From NCBI RefSeq assembly GCF_000482485.1, contig NZ_KI519436.1, positions 262,618 to 326,617 of the forward strand: a stretch of 64,000 bases of DNA, in the 5' to 3' direction. This DNA is from Paucisalibacillus globulus DSM 18846 (lineage in GTDB: Bacteria > Bacillota > Bacilli > Bacillales > Amphibacillaceae). Every line of letters begins with the position of its first letter. Within the stretch, counting starts at the first letter, position 1. The position numbers were made by a program, and so were the translations under genes. The notes under the pieces are model-generated. The model worked only from the letters and a program-made list of their open reading frames with translations. It was not told the DNA's origin and ran no database searches. Below are positions 24,167 to 33,988 of this stretch, in pieces.

Positions 24167-26767
24167 ATGTATGTAAATCCGTTTATATTAAAAAGAGAAA
24201 ATATATTAGAAAAAAGCGCCATCAAACATGAGTTTGATACGGAAATTTTTCTGGAAATAGATCATTTAGAGGGATTATTGAACGATTCCCGTGATGAAAT
24301 CATTGATAATCTAAATGAACTACTAATGAAATCAAATAACTCATTACTGTTGAATGCTATTAGATATTTAAGAAAGAATAAGTTTCTTCGATTTGTTAAT
24401 AGTTCAAATGAAATTAAAGAACTCGTTCCAGAAAATTTAAAGGAAGAAATTGAGAAGTTTAATAGTTTGTATAACCAATTTGTTTTTTTATCAGAGAGTG
24501 CAGAATCCATGTATAGCAATAGTTTGAAGGAAGTGAGGCAGCGATTTATTGATATCTTGAAAGAAAATTCCTCTATAGCAAACGGACTGCACATGGTTAA
24601 CCCACAGATTTATTCTAAACTAACATCCTATTTACATACACCTCTTGAGGAACATAAAAGTAAACATCGTAAGGTAGAGGGCACATTATACAATTTCATT
24701 AGTCGGTCAGCTCTTAAAACAAGTCCGTTTAGCGATATAACAAATGTTGGTAGAGTTCAGTTACTTGATCAAAATATTGTTGCTGAAAACTACCATAAAT
24801 CTGTTTCTTTAAATTATACATTTGTTTATAAAATGACATTTTATTATTTGTATAAATCTAATCTATTCATTGAAAATATTAACTATACCATTCCTCCATT
24901 TTCAATTTCCACAGAAAATGGGCAGCATTATATCGAGTTTCTTTCGAAAAAGGATAACACAGAGAGAGCCAAAGTGTATCTGTCTGAGGAACGTTTAGGA
25001 AAGTTAAAGATACCTAAGTCTCTTGTTGACCTTTTCAATGAGAAAGATATGGATAACTATTTAACCTTTGATGAACTTCACTCAATATTAGGTAAAGAAA
25101 TTGCCAAAGAAAAAATACATTTTGTTATTCGTAACTATCTAAAAATTGGATTGCTAATACCAGTAATCGGATTTAATGAAAAAAATTACCAGGCTTTAGT
25201 TGCGGATGTCAAGAATAAGTTAGTTCACTTATTAGAAGAGAAATCCTATATCGAATTAATTACTTATCTTGATGAAATATATGACACGACTAAGCAAATT
25301 TCTTCTGCAAAAGAAATTCATGAAAAGCATTCCTGCTTTAATAAGCTAAACTCTATTTTGAAAGAAATTAAAGAACGTACAGGTATTAATTTTTCTTCTA
25401 ATCAAGTCTTTTATGAGGATGGTTATTACTCAGATGTAGAATATATGGAAAGTAAGGTTCTGGATCAATTCATAAGTCCGCTCTTGCAAATACAGAAATT
25501 CACATTAATCTTCGATACTAGTATTAGATTACGTTATGAATTTGCTGCAAGATTAAAAGATTTAGGTACCCAGGATTACCTAGAAATGGATAGTGATTTC
25601 TTTTCTATATTGTTTGACCTATCAAAGGATATGATGAGCTATTGGGAAAATCCTGCATATATTGCCTCTGAACAATTTCATTCAAAAGATCTAAGGGAAT
25701 TGGACAAATTAAAATTTGATTTTATGGAGGATATCAATACGCTTTGTAAACACGATGCGTCAAGTACTATCGATATCAAAGATTTGATTGATACATATAT
25801 TCAAAAGATACCTGAGAAGATTCTAATGGAAAAAGGAATAAGTACTGGCGTCTTTGCTCAAATCAATCAAGACAACTTAATCATTAATTCGTTATATGAA
25901 GGGCAAGAAAGATATTCGGCTCGATTCATGAATTATTTTAAAGACTATTTAAATGAAGATGCCGATTACCGGAATTATATAAAGGATTTCTATGATGATA
26001 ACAACTACTATGAATTAACAGATACATATGGTTTTAATGGCAATGTAAAAGAACAAAGACTTAGTAGAGAATGCTATACACTTGGGGTTGGAACCAGGAG
26101 ATTCACAATGGAGAATAATGATTCCCTTCATATGGTGGAAGACTTTAAAGTGGACATACGTGACGGCTTATTCAGATTTATTGATGTGAATGGTGAGGAA
26201 GCGAAAATTTGTTTTAGAGGATCCTTGTCTCCAACCTATATGCCTGGGTATATTGCGATATTGTTACAAATGTTCACCTCTGGGGCGATGTATTATAAAT
26301 TAGGCGAGATGGTTAAGAAAGAACATATTCCAAGAATAACGTATGGCAATATCATTCTTACTAGAAAGAGAGTTTGTTTAACATTCATCCAAGATGAATT
26401 AATTAGAAAAGAAATAGAAGGAGATTATGAGTATTATAAACGTTTGAATTTAGTTTTTTCAAAATTTGAACTTGATAAAGAATTCTTTATCGTAATTGAT
26501 CGAAGCACACAATTAAATGATGAGGAACTTCTTAAGTTTAAACCGCTCTATATTAATATAGAGAATCCCTTATCTGTTAAAGTGTTTGAAAAAGAAATAG
26601 TTGATAAGTTTGATAAGTCCGTACTGAAGTTATTGTTCATGGAAGAGTATTTGAGTAATTCTGGTCCCTATGCGAAAGAATTAAATTATGAAATTTATCA
26701 GAAGGGTGGAGAGGAAGATGGAAGAGTTTTTAGTACTGAATCGGCAAAATTCAATGATTTACTTTGA
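24167..26767 (+). CDS. LanB-type dehydratase, glutamylation (N-terminal) protein
   Basis: An 866-residue stand-alone Lant_dehyd_N protein. The family signature is RSALKTSPFSDITNVG at about residues 180-195 (the R-x-x-x-K/R-x-(T/S)-P-F motif of NisB/TclK). Later blocks LSRECYTLGVGTRRF and PRITYGNIILTRKRVCLTF also fit the family. It should use glutamyl-tRNA to glutamylate Ser/Thr of the precursor; elimination then needs the SpaB_C protein encoded at 31456. This split arrangement is the one used by thiopeptide systems. GGTTGGAGG precedes ATG 24167. Overlaps the next gene by 50 bases. Confidence 0.85.
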   Translation: MYVNPFILKRENILEKSAIKHEFDTEIFLEIDHLEGLLNDSRDEIIDNLNELLMKSNNSLLLNAIRYLRKNKFLRFVNSSNEIKELVPENLKEEIEKFNSLYNQFVFLSESAESMYSNSLKEVRQRFIDILKENSSIANGLHMVNPQIYSKLTSYLHTPLEEHKSKHRKVEGTLYNFISRSALKTSPFSDITNVGRVQLLDQNIVAENYHKSVSLNYTFVYKMTFYYLYKSNLFIENINYTIPPFSISTENGQHYIEFLSKKDNTERAKVYLSEERLGKLKIPKSLVDLFNEKDMDNYLTFDELHSILGKEIAKEKIHFVIRNYLKIGLLIPVIGFNEKNYQALVADVKNKLVHLLEEKSYIELITYLDEIYDTTKQISSAKEIHEKHSCFNKLNSILKEIKERTGINFSSNQVFYEDGYYSDVEYMESKVLDQFISPLLQIQKFTLIFDTSIRLRYEFAARLKDLGTQDYLEMDSDFFSILFDLSKDMMSYWENPAYIASEQFHSKDLRELDKLKFDFMEDINTLCKHDASSTIDIKDLIDTYIQKIPEKILMEKGISTGVFAQINQDNLIINSLYEGQERYSARFMNYFKDYLNEDADYRNYIKDFYDDNNYYELTDTYGFNGNVKEQRLSRECYTLGVGTRRFTMENNDSLHMVEDFKVDIRDGLFRFIDVNGEEAKICFRGSLSPTYMPGYIAILLQMFTSGAMYYKLGEMVKKEHIPRITYGNIILTRKRVCLTFIQDELIRKEIEGDYEYYKRLNLVFSKFELDKEFFIVIDRSTQLNDEELLKFKPLYINIENPLSVKVFEKEIVDKFDKSVLKLLFMEEYLSNSGPYAKELNYEIYQKGGEEDGRVFSTESAKFNDLL

Positions 26768-28346
26768 TGAAAATAAAAGTATTATAAAAACCTATTTTAA
26801 AGAGGTATCCATTGAAACATCACGAGAACAATATGAGTTCCTAATAGAAATACTAAATGCTACAAAAAATGAGATCGCAATTCGTGATTTAGTAGAAGAA
26901 TACGAAGATCAAAAATATATAATGAAACTATTAAAAGTATTGTATGATGCAGGATCCATTTTACTCTATCCTGTTTCTAATAATTTATCATACTATTTCC
27001 AATATGGCTGGTTTAGGGTTCTGTTACAATATCTACCTACGAATAAAGATATTCTTCAAAGTTGCCGTTTATTGGTAGAAGCATCCGTTTATGTTACACA
27101 AGAAGTAGAACGACAATTACCCGAATTAAAGCTGTTATTACTAGAAAATGGTGTATCTGTTTCCGAGGAAATAAGAGGTGAACTGAATGATAATGATTGG
27201 GTCATTTGCATGGGGAATGATACTACGCATCAACAACATGTCATTGAGCTATCATTATCAATTGAAAAATTAGTCGGGGTAAAACGAGTCAACAATCAAT
27301 CTTTATATCATCATAATATGGATAAGGACACTTTACTATTCAAAGAATCCTTACTATATAAGGTGGGACCATATTATGCTATGTTGTACATGATAAAATC
27401 AATCGTTGGTATATCCTTATCGGCTTTTTCTTTGAATAAAGAAGGAAAGTTTTATGAATATAATGTAGAAGTAGATAATTATAAGCAAACTGTGGAAGAA
27501 TTTTCTTTTCCAGAACCCACACAATCAAAGGGAAATTTAGATTATATAGGAAGTTTTGAGTCATTCATTAATCGGAATCCTGCTATTCCGATTTCTGTTT
27601 CGGGTTGGAAGGATATTCATGGTGACTTATTCCAAATGGGATTTGCTACCTATTCCTTAACAGATAGTGTAACAAAGGATACTTTTGTTTATGCTGGTTT
27701 AGATTATATTGAAACAGCCATGAAATCTATTGTAAACGGTCTATCATACTATTTGAATAAGGATTTAAAACAAGTGAATTGGATCGTGTCTACTCCCGAT
27801 TCTTATTATCTAGACAAAGTATTATTATTATTACAATATGTGGAAGAACCGTATGCGTTTTATAAGTTGGAACTATCGAATCATCCTGATAATAAATTTA
27901 CCGAGTATTTACATACACTTAATGTTACTCCAGAGTTTTTTGTTAAGAAGTACAGCAACTCTAATTCTTATACGGTTTATCTATACGACCATGAAAATGA
28001 CGAATTATATACGGATAGTAAAAAGACAATAACTATTGAAAATAAAATAGTTGAACTTGCATTACAATACATCTTATTAAAGAATAATCCTCAACAATCA
28101 ATTTCAACTATTATAAGACCTATTGCCCATACAGAAATGGAAGAATTATTACGAATGGACTTTAGTATGTTAAATGGCTTTGAAGCGCCGGAAGAAAAAA
28201 GCTTTATAGAGAATGGACTACGTTTGTTTAAGTATTCTAACCTGCACACTGTAGAACATGCATGGAAGTATGAAGAACAATTAAATGAAATTAATTTGGT
28301 TGTTCGAAAGATTGAGGTGGAGACCAATCAAACAATTAGTGTCTAG
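26718..28346 (+). CDS. Cyclodehydratase partner / ocin-ThiF-like maturation protein
   Basis: Start ATG 26718 follows GGTGGAGAGGAAG inside the end of the LanB gene, implying coupling. 542 residues. The first ~85 residues (FLVLNRQNSMIYFDENKSIIKTYF, then a helical block ending LKVLYDAGSILLYP) resemble an RRE leader-binding winged helix. The rest has alternating strands like the putative thiazole-containing bacteriocin maturation proteins, but no Zn CxxC pairs. It immediately precedes the YcaO gene, the usual place for the partner that delivers precursor to YcaO. Family assignment is moderate. Confidence 0.65.
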   Translation: MEEFLVLNRQNSMIYFDENKSIIKTYFKEVSIETSREQYEFLIEILNATKNEIAIRDLVEEYEDQKYIMKLLKVLYDAGSILLYPVSNNLSYYFQYGWFRVLLQYLPTNKDILQSCRLLVEASVYVTQEVERQLPELKLLLLENGVSVSEEIRGELNDNDWVICMGNDTTHQQHVIELSLSIEKLVGVKRVNNQSLYHHNMDKDTLLFKESLLYKVGPYYAMLYMIKSIVGISLSAFSLNKEGKFYEYNVEVDNYKQTVEEFSFPEPTQSKGNLDYIGSFESFINRNPAIPISVSGWKDIHGDLFQMGFATYSLTDSVTKDTFVYAGLDYIETAMKSIVNGLSYYLNKDLKQVNWIVSTPDSYYLDKVLLLLQYVEEPYAFYKLELSNHPDNKFTEYLHTLNVTPEFFVKKYSNSNSYTVYLYDHENDELYTDSKKTITIENKIVELALQYILLKNNPQQSISTIIRPIAHTEMEELLRMDFSMLNGFEAPEEKSFIENGLRLFKYSNLHTVEHAWKYEEQLNEINLVVRKIEVETNQTISV

Positions 28347-30054
28347 AGAAAAGGGTTTAGTTACGCATGAGATTAATCAATATATACTTGTGGCATACGA
28401 ATCTAATAAATTAGGTTGTATGGAATGTGTTCGAAAAAGGATACAAGATAAAGGTTTAAATCATTCTGTTTCCTTTAAGCCTGAAGTGAATCAACTTGAT
28501 TCATTGATAGTGGAAGAACTAAAGCGGGAGGTTGTTAAGGAAGAAGGACATTACTATTTTGCCTATAATCTACTAACGAAAGAGATCAATAAACTGCTAA
28601 TGATTAAATATCCTCAATGTAATGGTTGTAAGGTAGAGGAAACGATTGAAGAATTAGAAGAAAAGGCTATTATTCCAACAAATGATACAATGAATTACGG
28701 ATATAGAGCAAAGTCATTTGATGAAACAATTCGTGTTTTTACTCGTGATATGGATAGCTTCTTACATCCACTGTTCGGTCTATTTGATACACATAGCCGG
28801 AACATTTCGGATAGTATGCCGCTTATCAGTTTGTACGTCACATTAGGAAGAAGAAAATTCGATGCACATGGGAGACAGGAAACTTATAAAGGCTCCTTCT
28901 TTACGGCTATGTTAGAAGGGCTTGAAAGGTTCCATGGAGTTGCACCTCCAACAACCAGTCGATATTATGCTAGCGAACAATCTCTTGCGAATCAAAAGGA
29001 GGATTTTGTATCGCTTTTTCGGTTTAGTCATTTACCTGAATCACTGTTCTCTGAAGAATTTGTGCAAGTTGAGGAATATTCAACGGATACCGATATTTTT
29101 TGGCGATATGCTTATTCTTTCAATCAGAAGAAATATAAGCTAATTCCGGAAGAGGTAATCTATTTCTCTACACATGACTTCTATGACAAGCCACATAATA
29201 AAAGGTACCTACTGGATAGTTCGAATGGTATTGCCTTGGGCTCAAATACAATTGAGGCAGCTCTTGGTGGTTTATTTGAAATTATTGAACGGGATTCCTT
29301 TTTAGTTCACTGGTACTCCAAATCCAGTCCAATAAGAGTAGAAGGAATTACAAATCTAGGAAATAAAAACATCAATTTGATGATTGCCTATTTGCAATCA
29401 ATCGGATATAAGGTCCATATATTTGATGTAACACTGGAAAGTGAAGTACCTACTTTTTGGGTTTTAATAGAACTAGTAGAGGAAGATGAAGAAAAAATTG
29501 CCTTCTATACAACAGCTGGGACACATATTAATCCTGAGGATGCCATCGAATCCGCACTTGTGGAAGCGTCAACATCCATACGCTCATTCATGATGTATCA
29601 AAAAAGAATATATAAAGGGATTGTACCAACTGATTTTGTAGAGGATTATAAAAAAATAGTGAAGCTCGAGGACCATCTATACTTATATTCATCACCAAAG
29701 ATGCGATTTGCTTTTGATTTTGCTATTCAAACCGATCGAGTAATGGATGCTAAGGAATTGGTAGAAAAACGCTCTACCTATTTAAATAAATTTTCCAATC
29801 AAGGGAAACTATTGGACACGCTTATTAGTAAGCTAACGATATATCATGAAATTTTCCAAGCTAATTTGTCGAGTAATACCCTAAAAAGTCTAGGCTTAAA
29901 TTGCGTGAAAATAATAGTTCCAACCATGCAAAATATTGGCTTTGGTTACTTATACCAAAATATTAATCGCGACAGAATTAAACAAGCAGTTATGTTAAAC
30001 GGTCTAAATGGCGAAACTGAGGTGATGAATCGTGAACCACACCCTTTTCCATAA
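28339..30054 (+). CDS. YcaO-domain cyclodehydratase
   Basis: ATP-dependent enzyme that activates peptide amides so Cys/Ser/Thr form azolines. From GTG 28339 the N-terminus has a CxxC pair at residues 27-30 and another at 94-97, the zinc module typical of the E1-like part of TOMM enzymes. YcaO ATP-site motifs follow: MLEGLERF (about 190), SSNGIALGSNTIEAALGGLFEIIERDSF (about 294-321) and EDAIESALVEAS. The C-terminus ends PHPFP, the proline-rich tail needed for catalysis in YcaO cyclodehydratases. The frame is open upstream to ATG 28285; GTG 28339 gives an 8-base overlap with the previous gene. Confidence 0.9.
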   Translation: MSREKGLVTHEINQYILVAYESNKLGCMECVRKRIQDKGLNHSVSFKPEVNQLDSLIVEELKREVVKEEGHYYFAYNLLTKEINKLLMIKYPQCNGCKVEETIEELEEKAIIPTNDTMNYGYRAKSFDETIRVFTRDMDSFLHPLFGLFDTHSRNISDSMPLISLYVTLGRRKFDAHGRQETYKGSFFTAMLEGLERFHGVAPPTTSRYYASEQSLANQKEDFVSLFRFSHLPESLFSEEFVQVEEYSTDTDIFWRYAYSFNQKKYKLIPEEVIYFSTHDFYDKPHNKRYLLDSSNGIALGSNTIEAALGGLFEIIERDSFLVHWYSKSSPIRVEGITNLGNKNINLMIAYLQSIGYKVHIFDVTLESEVPTFWVLIELVEEDEEKIAFYTTAGTHINPEDAIESALVEASTSIRSFMMYQKRIYKGIVPTDFVEDYKKIVKLEDHLYLYSSPKMRFAFDFAIQTDRVMDAKELVEKRSTYLNKFSNQGKLLDTLISKLTIYHEIFQANLSSNTLKSLGLNCVKIIVPTMQNIGFGYLYQNINRDRIKQAVMLNGLNGETEVMNREPHPFP

Positions 30055-31381
30055 TACAAGTATTCGTAAATTAGAAAAGGACTATTATCAGAGCTATTCC
30101 GCTGATCGATATCTTAATACTGACGATTCTAGCTTTCATATACTAACCCCTTTTAGCAAAGAATACATCAATAAAGACAACCAACGATATGGTCATATCG
30201 AACAGTATACACAGTTAATTCATGATGTAATAGAACATACGCTTAAGATTAAGAGATACGATATTCTAAGTTATTATCATGATCATAATAACTCACCATC
30301 TGTAAGGAGTCTACACACTGCAAAATTACTATTTCTAATAGATGGATTATTCTATTACTACCATATTTATGATGATCAATTGTTGCTTGTCTCGCAAAGT
30401 GAAATAGATGCAAGTATTTATATGAAAGATAGATTATATATTTTCGGTTTAAGTGATGTACTTAATCTAACGAGATTTTATAGTGAATTTTCTCTGTATG
30501 CTTCACTTCTTGATGCGGGACACCTTCTATATAATGTGAAAAATGTTTTAGTTAATAAAAACATAGACTTTCTTCAACTTCAGAAATTTAATAGTAACTA
30601 TTTATATGAAAATATCCATATCGATTCACGTTATAGCTATGTATCATTTGCTTTAGAGATAAGCCCTGAATATAAAGAAAGTCAACTAATGGAAAGAATA
30701 CCCTATGTAACGGGCCATGATAAGAGGTTATCTGTCGACCATAATGAATTGAAACCAACAAAGTACTTAAAAGAAATTCTCGCACAGTATAATAGTTCAC
30801 TAGATAGGGAAGGAAGATTTATTAATACCCATGAAATTCCCTCATTTCAATTGACCTCAACATTAATTAGAAATTCTGCACACACAACGATAGGGAATCA
30901 TAATTATGGGGAAAAGTTTGAACAATTTAATCCAGTAGATGTACTTACTATCCTTAAGGACTCAAAACGCATATTTTCTAGTAATGGGATGGAGTATTGT
31001 TTTCTCATCAAATCAGATATTGGAGAATATATCTATTGGTCAGACTTAACTCGTACTAATTTAGAAATTGATTTTCGAAAGATTATGTACGATGATCATA
31101 AGTTTTTTGATTTTAAAACCTATAATATTGTATTTCTATGTTTCTCTGATAAGAACAAAGTGATCGAAAATGGATTACAGAATCAACTCATAACAGCATC
31201 GGAAATGATGCAGTTAGTGGCGTTATATTCTTCTTCTATAAGCTATGCATTTCGACCAATGAAAAATCACAATGATTATTATTTGAAAAATATCTTAACA
31301 CTTGATGAGCAATACGAAATAAACTTCATGGGAGTAGTCTGTAACTCTCCTATTCAACAATTGAGTTATTACCTGAAGTAA
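30032..31381 (+). CDS. SagB-type dehydrogenase-like protein (two-domain)
   Basis: 449 residues, GTG 30032 behind TGAGGTGAT within the end of the YcaO gene. Residues about 85-180 follow the SagB/McbC nitroreductase pattern: SPSVRSLHTAKLLFLIDGLFYYYHI, then LYIFGLSDVLNLTRFYSEFSLYASLLDAGHLLYNV. A second, shorter nitroreductase-like half is suggested at the C-terminus (SEMMQLVALYSSSISYAFRP). FMN-dependent oxidation of azolines to azoles is the expected role, shared with the protein at 32261. Whether both halves bind FMN is unclear. Confidence 0.7.
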   Translation: MNHTLFHNTSIRKLEKDYYQSYSADRYLNTDDSSFHILTPFSKEYINKDNQRYGHIEQYTQLIHDVIEHTLKIKRYDILSYYHDHNNSPSVRSLHTAKLLFLIDGLFYYYHIYDDQLLLVSQSEIDASIYMKDRLYIFGLSDVLNLTRFYSEFSLYASLLDAGHLLYNVKNVLVNKNIDFLQLQKFNSNYLYENIHIDSRYSYVSFALEISPEYKESQLMERIPYVTGHDKRLSVDHNELKPTKYLKEILAQYNSSLDREGRFINTHEIPSFQLTSTLIRNSAHTTIGNHNYGEKFEQFNPVDVLTILKDSKRIFSSNGMEYCFLIKSDIGEYIYWSDLTRTNLEIDFRKIMYDDHKFFDFKTYNIVFLCFSDKNKVIENGLQNQLITASEMMQLVALYSSSISYAFRPMKNHNDYYLKNILTLDEQYEINFMGVVCNSPIQQLSYYLK

Positions 31382-31455
31382 ACGAGTTAATAAATCGAAC
31401 CGAGTTATAGTTTTTCTTTTTTCAAGGGTTAATCAAATGGACAAGGGGTGGTAGA

Positions 31456-32274
31456 ATGTGGCATTCCCTACATGGATTTATTCATGATTTTAAAGCATTA
31501 GATGATTACTTACAATCAGACTTCCAAGATGTCATCCAAGATGATATGGAGACATACTTTTTTATTCGGTATTGGTTAGGTGGACCACATGTAAGGTTAC
31601 GCTTTACATGTAAACCGGAAGATTATCCAAAAGTAAAAAAACGCTTCGAAGAGTCAATCGACAATTTTTTAGTTCAAAGAAATGTTGACTTAATAGATTA
31701 TAAACAGTTCTATCAAAACACCGCATTAGAAAAAGAAAATATTAGAGAAACATATTGGTGTGAACACGGTTCGGTAGTTGAGTTTGTTTATGAGCCTGAG
31801 TACGAACGATATGGTGGCAGGGAAGTAATAGGGAATTCCGAACAGGTTTTTTACGAAAGTAGTGTTCTGGCTAATAAGTTAAATAACGTTCCTTTTAGTA
31901 GAAGGATTATAGTAGGCATGGACCTTATTTACTTAACATTTCAATTAGCTAAGGTAAACCATACAATTTACGGGAATTATGCAGACTTTTGGAAAGATTA
32001 TAGCTCAAGTGGACAGCTGGTAGAGAACTATGCCCCTATATTGAAGCAGAGATTAAATCATTTACAAAACAATCATGTTAACCAGTTTGCGATGTATAAC
32101 GATTATTTTAATTGTATAAAGAGTAATGATATTCACAAGGAAATATCGATTCTTATCTCGCATGTTCATATGACGAATAATAGACTTGGGATTTTTCCTG
32201 CAATTGAACATAATCTAGCATCTTTTATTGCTAATAATATAGGTGTAGAGGGTGAGATAGTTGAAAAGGCATGA
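31456..32274 (+). CDS. SpaB_C / thiopeptide-type elimination protein
   Basis: 272 residues matching the lantibiotic dehydratase C-terminal domain as a free protein. It opens WHSLHGFIHDFKALDDYL, then FFIRYWLGGPHVRLRF (about 34-49), and shows the hallmark YEPEYERYGG about residue 113. In split LanB systems this protein catalyses glutamate elimination to give dehydroalanine or dehydrobutyrine. ATG 31456 follows AAGGGGTGG. It overlaps the next gene by 14 bases. A [4+2] cyclase role is the alternative, since those enzymes share the fold. Confidence 0.87.
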   Translation: MWHSLHGFIHDFKALDDYLQSDFQDVIQDDMETYFFIRYWLGGPHVRLRFTCKPEDYPKVKKRFEESIDNFLVQRNVDLIDYKQFYQNTALEKENIRETYWCEHGSVVEFVYEPEYERYGGREVIGNSEQVFYESSVLANKLNNVPFSRRIIVGMDLIYLTFQLAKVNHTIYGNYADFWKDYSSSGQLVENYAPILKQRLNHLQNNHVNQFAMYNDYFNCIKSNDIHKEISILISHVHMTNNRLGIFPAIEHNLASFIANNIGVEGEIVEKA

Positions 32275-32980
32275 TCAGCTTTGGGATTTAACTGGTAAAA
32301 GAAATACATTAAGAGAGTTATATCATCAGAATGCAATGATATCAAAACATTATCATTCCATGCGGATTAAACCGGTAAAGAACCATCGGAAATGGGAATT
32401 ACTTGAAGCGATCCCCTTAGATGAACCTAAGGCAGAGTCTTATCTGGAACAGATGCTATTTTTACGTCGAACAATAAGGGAAGTCAGTGGGAAAGATATA
32501 GATATTCAATTTATCTCAAAGCTATTAAAGTTTAGTGTGGGGATTACGGGAAGTACAGATAGTGGCTATCAGTTATTTAGTTATCCATCTCCAGGAACTA
32601 CCTATGCAACAACTGTATTTATTTCAATTGCTCAAGAAGAACATATCTATATTTATCGTTATAACGCTTATGATCATTCACTAGAGAAATATGCAGAGGA
32701 CTTGGATCATAGAATCGCAGATGTGATTTTTGATAAGAAGCTGTCGGAGTTTCCAATCCTGATATTTTTAGCAAGCGATTACCAGTTAATTGAGGAAGTG
32801 TATGGAGAAATTGCATATCGACTACTATGCTTGGAAATGGGGCATATGGCACAAAATATAACACTTTATAGTTTAGAAAAGGAGTATCACTCTGTATGTA
32901 TTGGAGGGTACAATGAGTCACTGTTTAAAGAAATAATCGGAAAACAATATGATTTACACTATGTTGTAGTTGTGGGGTGA
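32261..32980 (+). CDS. SagB-type nitroreductase-like dehydrogenase
   Basis: 239 residues, start TTG 32261 behind GAGGGTGAG. The SagB layout is clear: FLRRTIREVSGKDI (about 67-80), the SSGLYP-like stretch LFSYPSPGTTYATTVFI, IYRYNAYDHSLEKY, and CLEMGHMAQNITLYSLEKEYHSVCIGGYN near the end. This family uses FMN to oxidise azolines to azoles after YcaO. It is shorter than the related protein at 30032 and is the more conventional dehydrogenase of the two. Overlaps the next gene by four bases. Confidence 0.82.
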   Translation: MKRHDQLWDLTGKRNTLRELYHQNAMISKHYHSMRIKPVKNHRKWELLEAIPLDEPKAESYLEQMLFLRRTIREVSGKDIDIQFISKLLKFSVGITGSTDSGYQLFSYPSPGTTYATTVFISIAQEEHIYIYRYNAYDHSLEKYAEDLDHRIADVIFDKKLSEFPILIFLASDYQLIEEVYGEIAYRLLCLEMGHMAQNITLYSLEKEYHSVCIGGYNESLFKEIIGKQYDLHYVVVVG

Positions 32981-33879
32981 ACGAGTTGTATGTAGTCTTA
33001 AGAGCACAATATACCGTTATGTATGCAAAGGAATTAATACTAACACATCTATTTGATGATAAACACCATTCCATAAGAATTAGCAGCACTATTGATAAAG
33101 AACTCTTAATCCAGAAATTATTATATGGATTCCTTATACCAACGGATATAAATGAGGTCTCACAAGAAGAAAAACTAATAATGATGATAAGTAAACAATT
33201 AAAGGATTCAACCTTATTAACGGAGGAAAAAACGGAGTATCGAAGGCAAGTTAATATTCGTGGGGTTCTTTTAGCAGCTAATAAGAGTGGTGTTGAACAT
33301 TCCGTCATTAAGGATTACTTCGATACATTTCATAATCAAAGAATTTATACATTAGGAACTAATCACGAACTACATTCCTTTTTACTAAGAGAAGGATTAT
33401 TTCAAACGAAGTCAATAGCGAAAAAGGATATAACTTCAACAGACGAGAAAAGTATTATCTTAGTCAATGAAAAGGATTTGGCTACCATTCAAGGTGAAAG
33501 AAATAAAAAGTATTTAGTTTACTCATTAGAAAGTTTAAGGGTTGGTCCTCTTCTCATACCGGGAACAACGATATGTTTAAAGTGCTATAGTAGTAATTAT
33601 GATCTACAAAGAAATAATGTAGAGAATGGATATCCTGTATATTACCAAAATTTTATATTGAATTTTCTCGTTAATACAGTTTATTTCTGTCTAAATAACT
33701 TGCATCAATTTTTAGGAACAGATGTGGGTCTTCCAATAAGAAAATATTATCAATTAGCTAATCCATATTTATCACTATCTGTTACAGATGTCTATAAGAC
33801 TAATAGTTGTAGTATTTGCTTCAGTGAAAGTGGTGTTGAGGAATTCAGTTATGATCAAGCTGACAAAGTACGAGTATAA
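32977..33879 (+). CDS. E1-like (ocin-ThiF-like) zinc protein of the cyclodehydratase
   Basis: 300 residues with a C-terminal zinc tetrathiolate: CLKC at about 199-202 and CSIC at about 281-284, preceded by LRVGPLLIPGTTICLKC, the pattern of TOMM C-proteins and ocin-ThiF-like partners. No intact ThiF nucleotide loop is seen. It would bind leader or bridge YcaO. Starts possible at GTG 32977 (overlapping the preceding stop) or TTG 32986, the latter better spaced from GGGGTGA. Last gene of the tightly coupled biosynthetic run; a 109-base gap with a weak hairpin follows. Confidence 0.72.
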   Translation: MNELYVVLRAQYTVMYAKELILTHLFDDKHHSIRISSTIDKELLIQKLLYGFLIPTDINEVSQEEKLIMMISKQLKDSTLLTEEKTEYRRQVNIRGVLLAANKSGVEHSVIKDYFDTFHNQRIYTLGTNHELHSFLLREGLFQTKSIAKKDITSTDEKSIILVNEKDLATIQGERNKKYLVYSLESLRVGPLLIPGTTICLKCYSSNYDLQRNNVENGYPVYYQNFILNFLVNTVYFCLNNLHQFLGTDVGLPIRKYYQLANPYLSLSVTDVYKTNSCSICFSESGVEEFSYDQADKVRV

Positions 33880-33988
33880 TCAAAAAATTAATATCAAAGG
33901 CTGTTTACTAAAAAGTTGTTGCTTTTTAATATATTAGGACCAAGTGTAATCAAATAGATTAACAAAAAAAGCAGGATGGGAGTTTAAT

